From Nymphaea colorata (Eukaryota > Streptophyta > Magnoliopsida > Nymphaeales > Nymphaeaceae), in contig NC_045138.2 of assembly GCF_008831285.2 (NCBI RefSeq), positions 12,104,571 through 12,168,570 of the forward strand: a stretch of 64,000 nucleotides of DNA, read 5' to 3'. A program made the position numbers and the translations under genes. Shown one piece after another: positions 45,061 to 59,000 of the stretch. The notes beneath the pieces were generated by a model, which saw nothing but the letters and a program-made list of their open reading frames with translations, was not told where the DNA came from and did not search any database. Each line of letters opens with the position of its first letter. Positions within the stretch are counted from its first letter, which is position 1.

Positions 45061-48000
45061 TGTGTGTATGTGCACGCATTGATTAAGAAGTTCTCTAATT
45101 AAAGAGAGGAACCTAGTTCCAAAGGAAGCCATTGTGGATCCTACCAAACCCAATTATGGCATGTGGGTTCAGCCTTGGTGCATCTAGATGTGGCGCCACA
45201 ACCATGAGGTAAGACAAACAATGAGCTCACTCAAGTCAAACCCAGTCAAAATGACCAGGTTTATCCCAGGATGCAATTACTAGACAAAAATAAACTTTGA
45301 CAATCAATTTTACTCTGATTGAACCAAGTCAAATTGCATTTCAAATTAAGCTTAGTTGAAACACAATGAAATGTTTTTTAAGCTCCAAATTTGTCAAAAT
45401 TATTAAAACCAAGTCAAGATCAGCAGGCAGACCAGGCTTTGACTTTGGTCAAATGGTCTAATCCGATCAAACTTAGACAAATTTGTCCTTCTTTAAAACA
45501 AATTTATAGAATCCAAAATTGGGATTTTATACAAATCAAGCATACATTTGAACTTGTAAAAATATATAAGTCAAATATAAAGCTGAAAATCAACATTCTA
45601 AATCGAAATTTGATTCAGTCAAATCCATTTTCAATTAAATTTTGGACAAGAATGTTCTTTTTAGATCAAACTTATCAAGATTTTTAAAGTCTTTGCAAAC
45701 CAAACTGTATTATCATCCATGATTCAGTAGAACCTAGAGCCAAGTCACTATATCAAAACCTAGTAAGCTCAATTTCAAATTCAAACCCAGGCCAAGGGCA
45801 TTTTGTCAAAAAATTAATCAAATTTAGGTGTTTGAACCTAAAGCCTTTGAATTAAACCTAATTTGACTAGGTCTAAGCCACAATCGATTAGGCCTACTGA
45901 GCTCACCCAGCCCATGCATGTGGGCTAGGTGTGCTTAGTTGGAAAGTTAAAAGGGATTAAATGTGATTTAATCATCTCTTATTTGATCAGCAATCCATGT
46001 CTCTTGGATTTAGTCAATGAGAGATGATTATCTCATCTGTTGGTCGAACAAGAAGGATGACTGGACCAGCTATAACCCGCCAGCTCAAGTGAGCATTTTC
46101 CCAAGAGACTTGGGCATGCCCAAGAGAGGGTATTAAGGAGGTAGGTGCACAGTCTCCTCCCCCCTTCCCTAACCTATGCTAAGTCTATGTAAACCCACCT
46201 TGGCAACCAAGGTGGGGGACAACCCTCATTTCAATTTTCTGTTATCTAGTTTCTTCTCCTTAGTTGCAGCCAAGAGGAAGAAGAAGAATAAGCTACTGTC
46301 TCCTCCCTCTCTTTCTCCCTCTTATTCCTTGTTTTCAGTTTTGCTAAGCTCGGGTACTTTCTTGGACTCTAGCTTAAGATTTCCAGCATAATCATTCTCC
46401 ATTTCCAGCAAGAAGACTCTTTTTCCAGCTTTTCTAAGCAAGAATCTAAGCTTGGGTTCTTGCTTAGTATTGCTTGACTTAGAGAACAAGTTAAGAGAAT
46501 TTTCAAGCACCAAACCGAACCACAAGTTAGGGGTAATTCCATCTTGTTCTCCATTCTATTTTTGGTTCTTGCTGTTCATAAAATTTCATATTTGTAGGAG
46601 GAAATCTTATTTTCATTCTTGTAAGTATCTGGGAATGATGTCCAGCTAGGGTGATCCTCATTTTGTACATTTTAATGCATAATAAATCTATTTTTCAAAA
46701 GAGGAAACTCATTAATATAATTTCTAAAAGGGCCTCAAGGTCACGCCCTTTTCAAAACAACCAGCCTTAACCCCATTCTAACTCCTTAGGAAAGGAGAAA
46801 CTATGGTAAGAGAGTGACATTTTCTTGCTGTAATCATATACTTTAAATGCCAATTAGGGAAGGATTCATCCACATGGATGTAATCCACCCTTGCAATGGA
46901 CACATTCATGCAATCTTGCTTGAGCATAGTTGTTAATTTCTCCTTATTTTTATATACATTTTCATAAATTATTTGAGAAACGTGGTTAAGGAGACAAAGG
47001 ACTATGTTTCCATTCTCTTTATGTAAAAAACCCATTTATGGAATATCATTTTCTATATGCTGAGAGGTCCTTTCTCAAGAATTTCCATTGCAAGAGATGA
47101 CACTCATGTACATGTCTTTACATATATATATATGCTTCACACATGTGCTGCTTTTCTCTCTAAATCAGATTAAGAATCAAGTTTCCAAGCTGGTTTAGAA
47201 GAAAGAAAACTTTTTCATTTTTTTTAAGTTCAAGGCTGCAAGGTCGACTCAATTTTCAATTCAAAAAACTGGATATCCCAACAATGCATGTGCAAATATG
47301 CACACATAGTGCTGAAATAAGACCTCAATCTCATAAAATCAAACTTAAGGTCTTGAAGTTTAAATTCTTAGAGCATTCACTTCAAACCAAAAAACAGTCA
47401 TGAATTAGGCGTCCACCATAGAACTAGAAAAATCTCTAGTTCAACTCAAGTCGGCACTCTAAGATTGCTTCCTAGATGTCGTTGATTTTCATTTGAAATG
47501 TCTAAATCAGCAATGAGATCAATTTTTCTACCAAATGCTGAAAAATCTTAGTCAAAACTCAAATTTTTATTTCTCCAAAAGAGGAGTCCGTCATGCTAAG
47601 AGTCATCTAAGAAGATGGCAATTTCTGTGCATGAAACCTGAAATTTAAATTGGCCCCATGTTGAATTACAATATGTAAATCCAGCACAAATTAGGATATA
47701 TTTTCAATATTTGTATTCCACTGGTCAATTTAAAAACTTGACTTGTGATAAATTAAGTAAAATTTCAGCAATTTGATATCTTTTCTAAAGACCAACCTTT
47801 TTAGATCAATATTTCTCATTTTGTAGAAATTAAATTCGAATAAAATCTGATTTCATGACCATTTGGAGATGAAAAGGGATGCTACCCACGTCTCCCTTCA
47901 TTTTGAAAAATTAAAAATTTTTTAATATCATTTTTATGTTTTATACCATTTTGAGAAATTTATCACATGTCACACACATAGATCCAATTCTTATAATTTA

Positions 48001-49195
48001 GAACCTCTAGGCATGTACTTCCTTCTTCTTCTATTCTTTTTTTTTTCCTTTTTTTTCTTTTGACCTTTCTTGCATGTCTTGATTTTCTTTGATATTCCTC
48101 CTTTTTTTTCTTGTTTGAGCCATTTTCACTTTTAGGTGAGCCACTTTTCACCTTTAATTGAAATACCTCACCACCCTAAAGGCTATTACAAGGCAACATA
48201 GCTTCTATTGGGAAATGCTTAGACTCATCCCTCAATTATTTGATGATATTAACAAGAGGTGTATCTCATTATTTATCAGACCATACATAAGCAGATAAAG
48301 ACAATGTCATTGGGTGTACAAAACCAATTTCTATAAGAGGATGAACTGAGATTTTAAAGGTTGGGGATTATTTAACAGCTTGAGCCATGTAACTTAAAAC
48401 AAAATTTTGACTGTTTGAATTTTCAATAAATCCCTATTTTTAACTTGATTTTTGTTAGTACATATTTATAATGGAAAATAGTTTTGTTTTCACTAGAGGA
48501 AATAGCATTGATATATAATTTTGATATGGAATTGAATCATTCAGAAGGTGAGATCAAGAACATTTCAAAAACTGGCCCTTGAATCCACTTAAACCTATTT
48601 TAGAATGAGATTTAAAAACAAGGCATTTTGATATGTTTAAAAAGAAACCAAATGGCTAAAATCACTGGAATCCATTTCGAAAATGTTTTGCGCATAGGAT
48701 TTAGCCAAATCACAAAATTTTCTATGGTTTCTTATCTTGTCCTAGACTAACTTTTTTCTAGAGTTGTCCGACAAGTCTTAAATGTTGCTAGTTCTTACTA
48801 AGTTTTTAAGAATTCCTCATATTTTGTTTTTTCAAAACAGGTAATTTGAAAAGTTCTACGGCTGGTGATGGGGAGTTTGGCTTTAGAGTTTGGGAAAATG
48901 TTTATATTAAAGGGCCTTTGGAGATCAGAGTTTATAGATATTTTGGGAAGTAACGGCTAAATAATTTCAAGCAAGTGATGTTAGGCTAGGAATAGATTGT
49001 CAGGTTGGAGCTGATGAACAAGAAAATATAAATAAAGAAAAGCAAAGAAAAAACAAAATGGCCCAATATGAAAAATCAAATGACATACGACTAGTCACCA
49101 TTCTAACACATGTTATTATAGGGATGATGATGCAGAGTTTTGTTGATCATAAATGTGGAACAAAGTGACAAAAAATTATGATTGACTATGAATAG
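45061..49195. other. Intergenic / probable retrotransposon LTR or untranslated sequence, no gene seen
   Basis: 45280-46700 has short frames and pyrimidine-rich tracts (46140-46330), then 'aataaatc' at about 46681, reminiscent of an LTR or leader of the neighbouring gypsy remains. No matching second copy was found by eye. 46700-49190 is AT-rich with no coding signal; a lysine/arginine-rich frame at 47963-48151 comes from a poly-T/TTC tract. Confidence 0.4.
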
Positions 49196-49199
49196 AAAT

Positions 49200-51100
49200 T
49201 CTTAAGATGTAAGACATTAACTGGGCCTATAATTACTTCATCATAATCAATGAGTCTGTATGAGTTATTGGGTGACACTACCTTGACAATGTAAGGACTT
49301 TCTCAATTAGGGTCTCGTTTCCCATTTGGATGGTTCTTCAAAGGGATACGGGATCAAAGCACTAAGATGCTTAACGTGAAACTTCCTCACAATTACTGAT
49401 TTGACATATTGTCAAACTATCAACTAAAGATAAGCCTTTGCATGTTTTGCAGCTTGGAAATCTTTATTTGTAAAACATATCTAACTGGACCAGTCTTTAT
49501 TGTTGACACTAATCCAAAGGTAGCACAATAAATCATGGTTCAATAAGCCCAAAGACTATCGTGTATCTTTTTATGCGAACCATGCCTTGTTTCCATAGTT
49601 CTATATATAATGTGGATGAGAATCTTATTGATACTCTACTTGGTGATTGCTTTAGGGATAGTATGTCGTTGAGAAGCAGTGATTAATCTTGAACTTGTGA
49701 CAAAAGCCTTTCATCTTATCATTTTTGAAGTGTGTAAGTGTTAGATGCTATGTCATGAAGGATCTCAAATTGGTAGAGAATGTTTTTGTATATGAAAAAA
49801 CAACATGTTGGCCTTCCACTATCCTCAATGTGATGGCTTCAACCTATTTAGTAAAATACTTTTGTAGTGGCCAGAAAGTATTTGTAGCCATTATAAGTAG
49901 TTGCGGTGACCATTCCCACAACATCGAAGGTCCACATAGAAAAGGGCAAAGAAGAAACAATAGAATTCAAACAATCAATAAGGGTGTAAATTATAGGACT
50001 ATGTAGTTGGCATTTGAAGCGTCACTTATTAAAGTGATTTTCTTAACTAGAGTTTGATATCTGACATCTCCTTTGTAAGTTATTTGTGGACCTCATTGAT
50101 GGTTTCCAAAGCTTCATCTTCGTCTAAGCATCAAACATATTATGAACTGAAATCTCGATAGTGTAAAATACTGGCTAAAATAAAATACATGGATGACATT
50201 TGCTAAATGACTTGCCTTTCTTTTCTAAGCATGCCAGAGGGGAACTTGTTGGTTTTCACATAATCTTTTATATCTTGGTATAATGGCCCTTCTCATACTT
50301 CTAATTGGTGAACAAAGTGAATGGGCTCATAAGCAAGCTGATGCAATTATCCGATCTTGAATCATGTATAGTGTTCATTCACCTTAAATGTCATGAATAA
50401 CTAGGACAATCACATGATATGGAATAAGCTTTTCATCTCTCACCTGCCATTCTTGATTGACCTAGCTAACAACTACTTGGCAATCTTTAAAGGCATGTAC
50501 CATTTTGACTTTGAACCCTTGAAGTGCCCTAAGGTCATAAATAAAGAGTTTCATAGTAAGTCAGGGGACCATCTCTTTTTTTGGGGTGACTAGTAGCACA
50601 TCTATTATGCACTTTTCGCCATTGAAAAATATGGTTCACACTAGCTCTCGATGTATTTGCAGGATCCACTTATTGGGAAGTTCAAGGTCCACCTTGGCCT
50701 CTATTGCCAAAGTGAAGTAGGCCAGTTGATCTACAACCATCCGTCCCTTAATGGGTTTTTGTGGCACATATTATATGTCAAATTGTATCAAAATTACTTG
50801 CCACTTTGCGATTCTGCTTGTGAGAAAATGTTGTTCCAATGAATATAGAGGATTCAACCATGATAGTAATTTAATAAATAGCCTCAACTTTTGACAAGCC
50901 TATACTAATGCCAAACAGGTCTTTTCCATGAGAGAATACTTCTTGTACTGCATAAAAATCTTTCTAATATCATAAATGGCATATTCAATTTTACATTGTC
51001 CCTGAGCCTACTAGAACCCTAATGATCTACCAGAAGGATAGTTTTTACTCAATTCAAAACCATGTCGCATCTAATATCTCCTGATCCACAGAGATCATGA
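49200..51100 (-). pseudogene. Tat-lineage Ty3/gypsy pol remnant: RNase H, second RNase H-like region, integrase
   Basis: Read leftwards. RNase H: KLEYAIYDI..IF..YKKYSLMEKTCLALV, TAG, ACQKLR at about 50880-51000. It is followed by VPQKPIKGRMVVDQLA and later segments typical of the link to the additional RNase H of Tat/Ogre-type elements (about 50500-50800). The integrase core is at about 49640-49965: LPFSMWTFDVVG, YNGYKYFLATTK, then a frameshift into YFTK, TAG in place of Trp, and VEA. Many stops and shifts. Element identity is clear; function is lost. Confidence 0.75.
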
Positions 51101-52399
51101 CTTGGCATATCATAGAGGAAGAAAAAGCACAACGTATCAATTTGTTGGACACCTTCCTGCATTTTGGGGAATTTATAGACATGGACAAATTCTTGAAGAA
51201 GGCCATCAAATGGTTGCATCTCCCTATGGTTCTATGCATATTTGGCTTGATAGTTTCACAAATGGGAGGTAGTATATGTACCTTAGGATTTTCTAACTAT
51301 ACAGGAGATGAGGTATTTGATATACTTGAAGGACCTCAGTGTCCATACGTATTTGATATATTGAAGGATCTCAGTGTCCATACCAGAGGCTTGACTCAAT
51401 TAACCACACTAGAGAATCGTCTATGGTTGAGGGTCACACATATGTCTCCAATGTTGGTCCTTTCATCACATTATCCTCCCAATAGCTTTTGAGATCTCGA
51501 GATCTGTCTCCTTCATTTCAGTACAATTGTCTCAAATTTCAAGATTTGCATGAAGAGCAGATTTTTAAGGACATCTTTGATAGATTTCTAAAAAGGCCTC
51601 AACATACCTATCCTTGCAAGGAAACATTTTCACTATTAGGCCCCTTCTTCAATATTGAGTACCATCTAGAGAGATGTATTCACTCATAATGTTAGCATCA
51701 AATTCATGACCATGTATCTATGGGAGTCATATAGGAGTGTAATCTTGGGGATGCTTATTGATCTAGGATATATACTATAATTCATTATAGCTGCCCTCTT
51801 TTATTGAGTTGCCTGTATTTGTTGGGTCTAGAGTTAGTCATAATTATGATGTCTGGTGGAAAAACTATCCACCGACCTCTTCTTTTTATTGATTGTTTAT
51901 ATTGCATTGTACTTTTTAGCAAAATGCAATACTTTTAAATTTGTTTGTAAATAAAATCTCACTTGTCATTTTTATACTTAATTTGTCTCTAATCTCGATT
52001 ATTTGCTCTATCCTGATATGATGCATCTTCCCTCTTGAGTTATTGTAATCTTTCTTGAGATTTCCTTTCCAGTTCACAAGTTGCATTTGACATTTAGCAA
52101 TGAACCACAAATTAAACTTCAATAGCTGATATGGTAGAGATGAGAATATGCATAGAGAGAATAATAAATGAAACAATGACAAAAATAATAGATGCCTTCA
52201 GAATGGGGAAGAGGTGTGCCATGAAAATGTTGATGTGATTGATTCTTAGTGTTCAACATGTTCAAAAAGATGTTCATAAAATTATGCATGAATGAGGAAA
52301 CTCAAGGCAACCTAATGAAGTTGGTGGCCCCTTTTCATTGAACCTCCTAAAAGTCATGCAATAGGACATCCATGATTGACTTCACAAATGAATTAATCA
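51101..52399. other. Unassigned stretch inside the gypsy remains
   Basis: A 131-codon plus-strand frame (51097-51492) overlaps a minus-strand frame; neither shows a known domain. 51340-51375 repeats 'catacgtatttgatat..gaaggacctcagtgtccatac' from 51300-51340, a short tandem duplication. The rest may be gag-side sequence of the plus-strand element that follows. Confidence 0.35.
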
Positions 52400-53470
52400 G
52401 ATCATGTGAAACTACATATAGGGGAGATGAAATGAAAAATTGGGGTAGTTCAACCCAAAGTTGGGAAGAAGAATAAGTATGAAAGTGAAAATTCAATGAT
52501 TATTGGATAATGACAAAGATTTACCTCAACAATTCATCAAATTTGACAAATAAGGTAACCTTAAGGCACATATAGCCATGTTCTTTATTGAATGTCATCG
52601 CTTTAGGAAGAACAACCAAGCCTTATTCTGCTATTTTCCATGAAACTTTGAAGGGAATGCTCCTCATTAGAATGTAGAGGCCATCAATCTCGTCGAATTA
52701 CATAAGTTTGATGATGCAGTTAATTTGTTCATTGAAAGGTTCACTTACAATCATGAATCAATGCCTACATTGAATTTCCCTTACAATATCCATCAAAGGC
52801 TAGAGGAAAGTGCCCGAAAGTTCATTTGAAAGTGGAAAGCTACATGTAATAGATTGATGACCAACATATCAGAAATGTGTGCCCTGATTATTAACACCAA
52901 ATAAGTCAACACCCTGTTAAGTAGTTCATGGAACTTACAAAGCATGCAAAATGGATTGGAGACAACATGGAAAGATTGGATGAAACTATTGAGATGAAGA
53001 GTTGAGAGGAAACTAAGAAGTATGAGAGGAATCCACTCCATACCATCCTTGCAGTAAAATCGGATATGGGTTAGAGAACCAAGAGCAACTGTGACAAGAC
53101 AGCTAGTCAACAAGATACTAAGTTGTCTTCCCATTGTTTTCTGTTAAGGAGCAAGCTACATTAGGAAGGCACCACAAGTGGAGTTAATACTGCAAGTTCA
53201 CTCCCCTAAATTAGTATGAAGAAGAAATTTTGGAATGCTTGCTAGCCAAGGGTTACTAAAACACCCAAAGAACGTGAACCCTAATGAGGTGAAAGGTCCA
53301 CAAAAATACCTAGATTGTAAATTTCATTTGGCCTATGGACATGACACCAAAGCATGGTTTGTGCTAATGAACATTATACAAGATTATATTGATGAGGAAC
53401 TGTCAAACTAGAGTGAGGGGAAGGCTAAGATTCTTGCTAATCTCTTTTCCGGGCATGATAAAGCTTCCAC
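52400..53470 (+). pseudogene. Tat-lineage gag remnant, plus strand
   Basis: Plus-strand reading gives the gag order: PQQFIKFD..GNLKAHIAMFFIECHRF, then QALFCYFP.NFEGNAPH, FDDAVNLFIERFTYNH, ESARKFI.KWKATCNRL and, near 53310-53400, CKFHLAYGHDTKAW...LMNIIQDYIDEE, the zinc-finger-like tail of Tat-type gag. Stops and shifts throughout. It lies on the strand opposite to the adjacent pol remnants, pointing towards them. Confidence 0.7.
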
Positions 53471-53539
53471 CAATGTGGTTTTGAGTTGTTCATATTGAGC
53501 TAAAATCCCCTGCATGCAGTTCTGTTCATCGGTCTTCGT

Positions 53540-54530
53540 AGAACTAGCAATTGTAGGATATGCAGATGAAGGAGGTAACTTTTTTATCCAGTCAAAAAAT
53601 TGTTGACAAAAATCAAAATGTTCATTTTTTTCTAAAGAGTTGATTGACAGGCTTGCACCTCATAGCTAAATTGGATTCAAACCTCCATATAACCTAAGTC
53701 TACCCTTGAAAACTCCAGAGTTTTTTATATTAGTCAAGGAAGACATGTCAATGGTATCCTTAAATCTGCATGGGTTCGTCTCCATGCTTTCCTGGCTCAC
53801 CTTGAAATGTAACAATTTGCACAATTCCACTCCTAATGCATACTTTAGTAGGTTGAGACAAAGCTTATAGATAAAGAGTCTCTTAAACACTTTAGATAAC
53901 ACCTCCACATGTTCCTCTGTTGTTTTGAATTTTACCATAATATCATCTACATATGCCTCTATGAACTAATGCATTTGGTCATGATAAATTTTTGTCATGG
54001 TCCATTGATAAGTTTGTTCTTGCATTCTTCAAATTGAAAGGCATACATATATAACAAACAGTCCCTCAAGGCATGGTCAAAGATGTTTTGGGCTCATCCT
54101 TTGCTGCTAGCTTAATTTCAAAATATTCATTCATGAAAGAAAATATGGCATATTCAAAGTGTTGTCAACCAACATATCAATATTGGGTAGAAGAAAATCA
54201 TCCTTTGAAGTAGTCATATTCAGGTCTCTGAAGTCTATGTAAATATGCACTTTCTCATTTTTTTAGGTACAATGACAATATCTGCCAACCATTTAGGATT
54301 ATCAATAGGTAAGATAAGCCTAGCGTTTAAAAACTATTCCAATCCTTCTTTCACATTTCCTCTATTTGTGGGTTCAATTTCTAGAGTTTATGCTTGACAT
54401 TTTGCAGTCTAATTTTAAATCGGGTGTGTTCTACCAACTTTGGATTAAGGTCATGCATGTCATCATAGGTCCATGTGAACCCTTCTTCATGTAGCTTAAG
54501 AACTACACTAGTCTTTCTTCTTCTATTGGT
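53540..54530 (-). pseudogene. Tat-lineage reverse transcriptase remnant
   Basis: Read leftwards: EEGFTWTYDDMHDLNPKLVEH (about 54450-54515) before RT; IVPKK, VYIDFRDLNMTTSKDDFLLPNIDMLVDNT (about 54170-54270); then FIEAYVDDIMVKFKTTEEHVEVL with an intact YVDD box at about 53945-53956; the 90-codon frame 53666-53938 continues LLKYALGVELCKLLHFKVSQES; and EKNEHFDFCQQFFDWIKK (about 53580-53635) opens RNase H. Frame is broken several times. Confidence 0.8.
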
Positions 54531-55778
54531 GTTAGGTTTGCCCCAATCTATATCAATTTTGGATTTTTCGTAGTCCCAAACTTGACTTCTTTGATGGGGT
54601 CATTTACTAGAGTTTTGACTCTATTTTTTTGTGCTCAAGAAAATCCCAAAATTTTTTTAATAATGGAATCAAATTGGACAATGGCTTCCAATGAAGTCAT
54701 TGCATTCTTGTTCATGTAAGGTTGTACTTCACCCTTTTTAAATATTATAAATTCAGACGATATGGGATCTTTGTTCTTTTCAGCCAAGTAAGTTTTGGTA
54801 GAGTCCTTTTATTGATCCTCTTGGGAGCCATTCACACCTATTTGAGTTAGAAAATAAGGCATGCACCAAAGTTGAGAGCCAAAATGAAGTGGAGAAAAAT
54901 GGCTCAAATTAAGCTAAAAAGTGGACTTTATTCATAACCCAGATGGACGAAAGATCCAAGGGTTCCTTACATCTTGACAAAAGTCCTAGAGAGGACAAAA
55001 GAAAAACAAAAAAAAGATAAAAACTAGAACAAAGCAGAAGGAAACAAGTTGCTGGTTGTCATCCAGCTAGCAGCCCAAGGAGGGGACTATAGTATGTTTT
55101 TTCAGTGTCATCATGCTAGCCATTATATCCCAGACTGACTTGACCTAATGTGGTTGTGTAATAATGAGCTCTAGACTAGCTTTTCTTGTCTTTTCTAGTC
55201 CTTGAAATAGTTGATATTGAGATTTGACTAAACAATCAAATCCCTTCTTGTTTTAGATAAACTTTTGATATAAAGGGTGCTTGTGATCATCAATTCTTCC
55301 CTCAATCTTGAAAAATACTGGTCTATTTCATTGCAAGGTGTGCACATGTTACACGATCTGGATAGGTTCCTTCATTTTTGTGAGTTTTAAGTTTTCGATC
55401 AAGGAGATGCCATTTTGTTGTGAAATGCTACGAATGTCCACAATCCATGAAGGGCTAGGGATCATCAGTTGAGCTAGGTTTTCTTATGAATCTTCATGTA
55501 GCACTATGGTAATTACCTTTTCCTAACTCCCTTTAATAAGTTAATGGAGTGCGGATGGGATTGCATTTGCTTTGTATAGCCAAGGTCTTCGAAGCAGTAG
55601 GTTATAGGATGGAGGGACATTCACCACATAAAAAGGTGCTTTATGAATAGAATAATTGATTGCAGACGCCAAAAAAAAATCATGCCTCGTGTTGTCTATC
55701 GATGGTTATCAAAGCCATAGATGGTGAGTGCATCTAACTGACATCTTCAAATTTGATTCAAAATGCCTTATTTGTTAT

Positions 55779-56066
55779 TTATGAACAAATATTTGGGCTG
55801 CTACAACCATCAATGAGAATATGGCGTACCACCATCCCCTGCATTCTGAAAACTATGTAAAGAGCCTTGTTATGAAAGACATGAGGGTGTGGCAAATCAT
55901 TATCAGAGAAAATAATTGATGCATTTGAAAGGACTGAATTGATCACCACCTGTGAAAAAGAACATGGAGTTCCATTTGCATTTTCACAATAATTTTTCTT
56001 CACCAACTCATCCAATACCTTTCGATGAGCTAAAGATGCCTTAACAAGCTTTGTAACACGCCTCAA
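55779..56066 (-). pseudogene. Tat-lineage aspartic protease region
   Basis: The 95-codon frame has ASIIFSDNDLPHPHVFHNKALYI, the segment that precedes the protease in Tat-type elements, and then RHILIDGCSSPNICS, matching the usual L-I-D-N-G-S-S-L-N-x-C with the Asn-Gly pair replaced by Gly-Cys. It precedes RT on the same strand with about 1.2 kb of linker, so it probably belongs to the same element. Confidence 0.7.
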
Positions 56067-59000
56067 TGCAAACTATCAAGGAAGTATCATGGCTTCTCTT
56101 TTCTCCTTTACTTGATGACTCGGGATGATTCAACCTGTCCCATTCTTCCCTTTTAAAGAGAACTGCAATATTATCCTAGGGAGTGGGAGCTACTAGCTCG
56201 TCATTTGTTATCTAATTAGCTTTTTTTTTTGCCAATACAACAAAGATGTTTTTAAAATACCAAATTGAACAACTCAACTCAAAGGAATGGTGGAAGTGAC
56301 CAACTTTTTATCAATGACCTAATGAAAGATACGATCCAAAGCCATATGTCACAATAGAGAAGACACTAAATCAGATAAGAGGAAGACTCAATAAGTTGGT
56401 GACCAGGAATGAAGAACTCATAATAGGTACTAGCCTAGTAGGGTCGAGCATGGGACATAGGCTTGTCAAATGGAACGTGAGGGGGTTAAAGACCCACACT
56501 AAAAGGACTATCTATGTGCTTTTAGAAAACGGGTAAACTTTTGAAGTCATCTTTTTTTTATTATTGTTGAATGAGGGTTGGAAAACTAAATAACACTCAC
56601 ATATAATAAACACCAAATAAAATGTTCAATGCAGCACTTCCTAAAAGTTGACTTTATCATGCATCAAATTTTGGAAATAGTTTTAGGAACCTAAGCAAAA
56701 CTCATGGCTTCAAATCCAATCACCCCAGATTTGCAAGGCATGCCATATACTCAAACAAAAGTTTGTTGTACAAGCATTGTCTCCTCTAGGGGTTGCTAGG
56801 GATAAGGGTTCTTCTGTCTCCTTGAACACTTGCCAACGTACCTGATTAGATTAGATAGCCCATTGGTACTGATATGTGGTTCTATTCATCCCAAATATGT
56901 AGTCCAACAGTGAGGCTTACCCTGATACTTGTGTCAATGTGTAAACCCCACACTAGGATGGCTGGAACAAATAGTTGGAGATAATCTTAAAATATGAATG
57001 CAAACAAAACAAGTAGACTCTAATGCAATGCCATCTAAGATGGAGATTGGAAGCAAAATATGAACACCTATATGCATTGCTTATAAACAATACCTAATGT
57101 GTAATCTTGAGATCTATGTGAATATCGAAAAATCCTCTTTAATTAGTCCTAATCATGCTAGCACCATATAAGGTCAAACAATAAGTGATCTGTCGTGTTT
57201 CATCTAAGGTCCCTAAGTTTAGGATACAAGAACCCAATCATTAGAATACTTAAAAGAATCTAAATAGAAAGAGGCACGAGTTGCTCAATCAAAGACAAGT
57301 CCTGCATAATCTTTAAATGGTAGTCATCCAAAATTTGAATATCCTATCTAGGCAATGAATCTCTAAACATCCTAACCCCTTTCCTGCAATGAGGAACACC
57401 TTAGATGCATGAATGTGGTCTTTGAGAAAGAGATATCCTAGAAGAAATGACTTGCTTGCCTCCATTTTTTTGAAAATGTAGGACCAAGGGAGATTAGACT
57501 TGTCTATCGATAAGAGGTCCGAACATTCTTAGAACATTTGCCAAGGGTAATCAGACCAACCATTAGGTTGTGTCTCTCATCATCTAGGATCCTATAAGCA
57601 TTCAAAGGCAAACAATTGAACGGAGACGCAATTTTGAAGAAGCCAACTTAACATTAAAAAATATATATATAAAAGTTTTTAATCCTTGAAAAACCTTTTG
57701 AAATACCTCTAACTGCATCTTGAGGAATACAAGGACCACATATTCATCCCACGTTTAGAATTAGTGACCCATTCAACGATCTGGATATTCATCAACCAAT
57801 TTTCTGAAAGAAGGTGGTATGCGTTCCAACATTAGCGTTAACCAAGGGTGGGAGTGTGTTCCATAAACCTATGTGATGCGTGAGTGAGATCTAACTAACA
57901 AAGGGGATTAGATATATATTTGGGATGAAGATTTTGTCTGACTAGGTTAGTTTTGAGTTCACGTTTTGGATATGGTCCAATCTAGGAAGTTGTATATAAA
58001 TTTTTTGATTGAAGGGTCTAATATGATCCATCAAACAGATTGAATTTGATCCCAGGTTTGGATCAAAGGATTGATTTGATCCAAACTCAGGTTTTGGTTT
58101 TGGATTTGGTATCAAGGGTCAATCTTGTCAAGTTTAGATGTTGGATTTTGCATTTTGAGGATTTGGATATAGGGTCTAATCTGGTTTGGTTTAAATGTTG
58201 GATTTAGGGTTTGGGTCTGAGGACCTACTATCTGATATAGTTTAGTTATTGGATTTAGGATCTTGGATCTAAGGATCTGGATCAGAGGTTTGATATGCTC
58301 AGGTTTAGTTGTTGGATTTAGGGTTTTATGATATGAACAACACAATTTTGAGCTATCGAACTTGTTTGGATGAAATTAATGTTTTTTTCAAATTTATTTG
58401 GAAAAGAGAGGAAAAGAAAAAAGTTATAAAATTGACTATTAGGTTTGTGGATTGAATAGAACATGCTTAAGCTAAATAGCAAGAGCATAATCTCTATATG
58501 GTACCACCAACTCTTCGAGTGAAATATAAAAGAGAAAACAAACCTTTTTAAAGGTTTGAATAAAATCATCTCTCTGTCCCAATAGGACAAAGTTTATGAG
58601 GAAATCTTTGATATTCAAGGTTATATTGGTTTTTATAAAAGGATTAACTTAAAATTTGCATATTAGAACATATATTTTTTAAAGCCTTCGAAGGAAATGT
58701 TAACATCTTGGGTTTTTTGGAGAACCCAAGTTTAAGAACTTAGTAGCACAGAGATGGTTTTAAAATTCTTCAAAACTCAATGAGTTGATTTTTGTCACCA
58801 TCTAAAAAAAAAACCTCCAACTCGAGCATGCCTTTCTAAGCCATTTGACCAAGAGAAAATGTATCTAGCTTGCTGTTGTTGAAATCCATGAAAAGGGCTT
58901 TTAGAGATTAATATGGTTTTAAAAACATTTCAAAATGTTGTGGGAATGTTTTAAAGTGTTGAGGGAGATTTTTCAAAATAGAACCATGCTTTAAGTAGGT

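Noticed and set aside
44685-45079. Pro/Ser/Leu-rich minus-strand and Gly/Arg/Glu-rich plus-strand frames
   Set aside because: Translations of a G/A-rich low-complexity tract near the right end of the hAT-like element.
51097-51492. 131-codon plus-strand frame as a possible gene
   Set aside because: Embedded in the minus-strand gypsy remains, no domain recognised, and part of it is a short tandem duplication.
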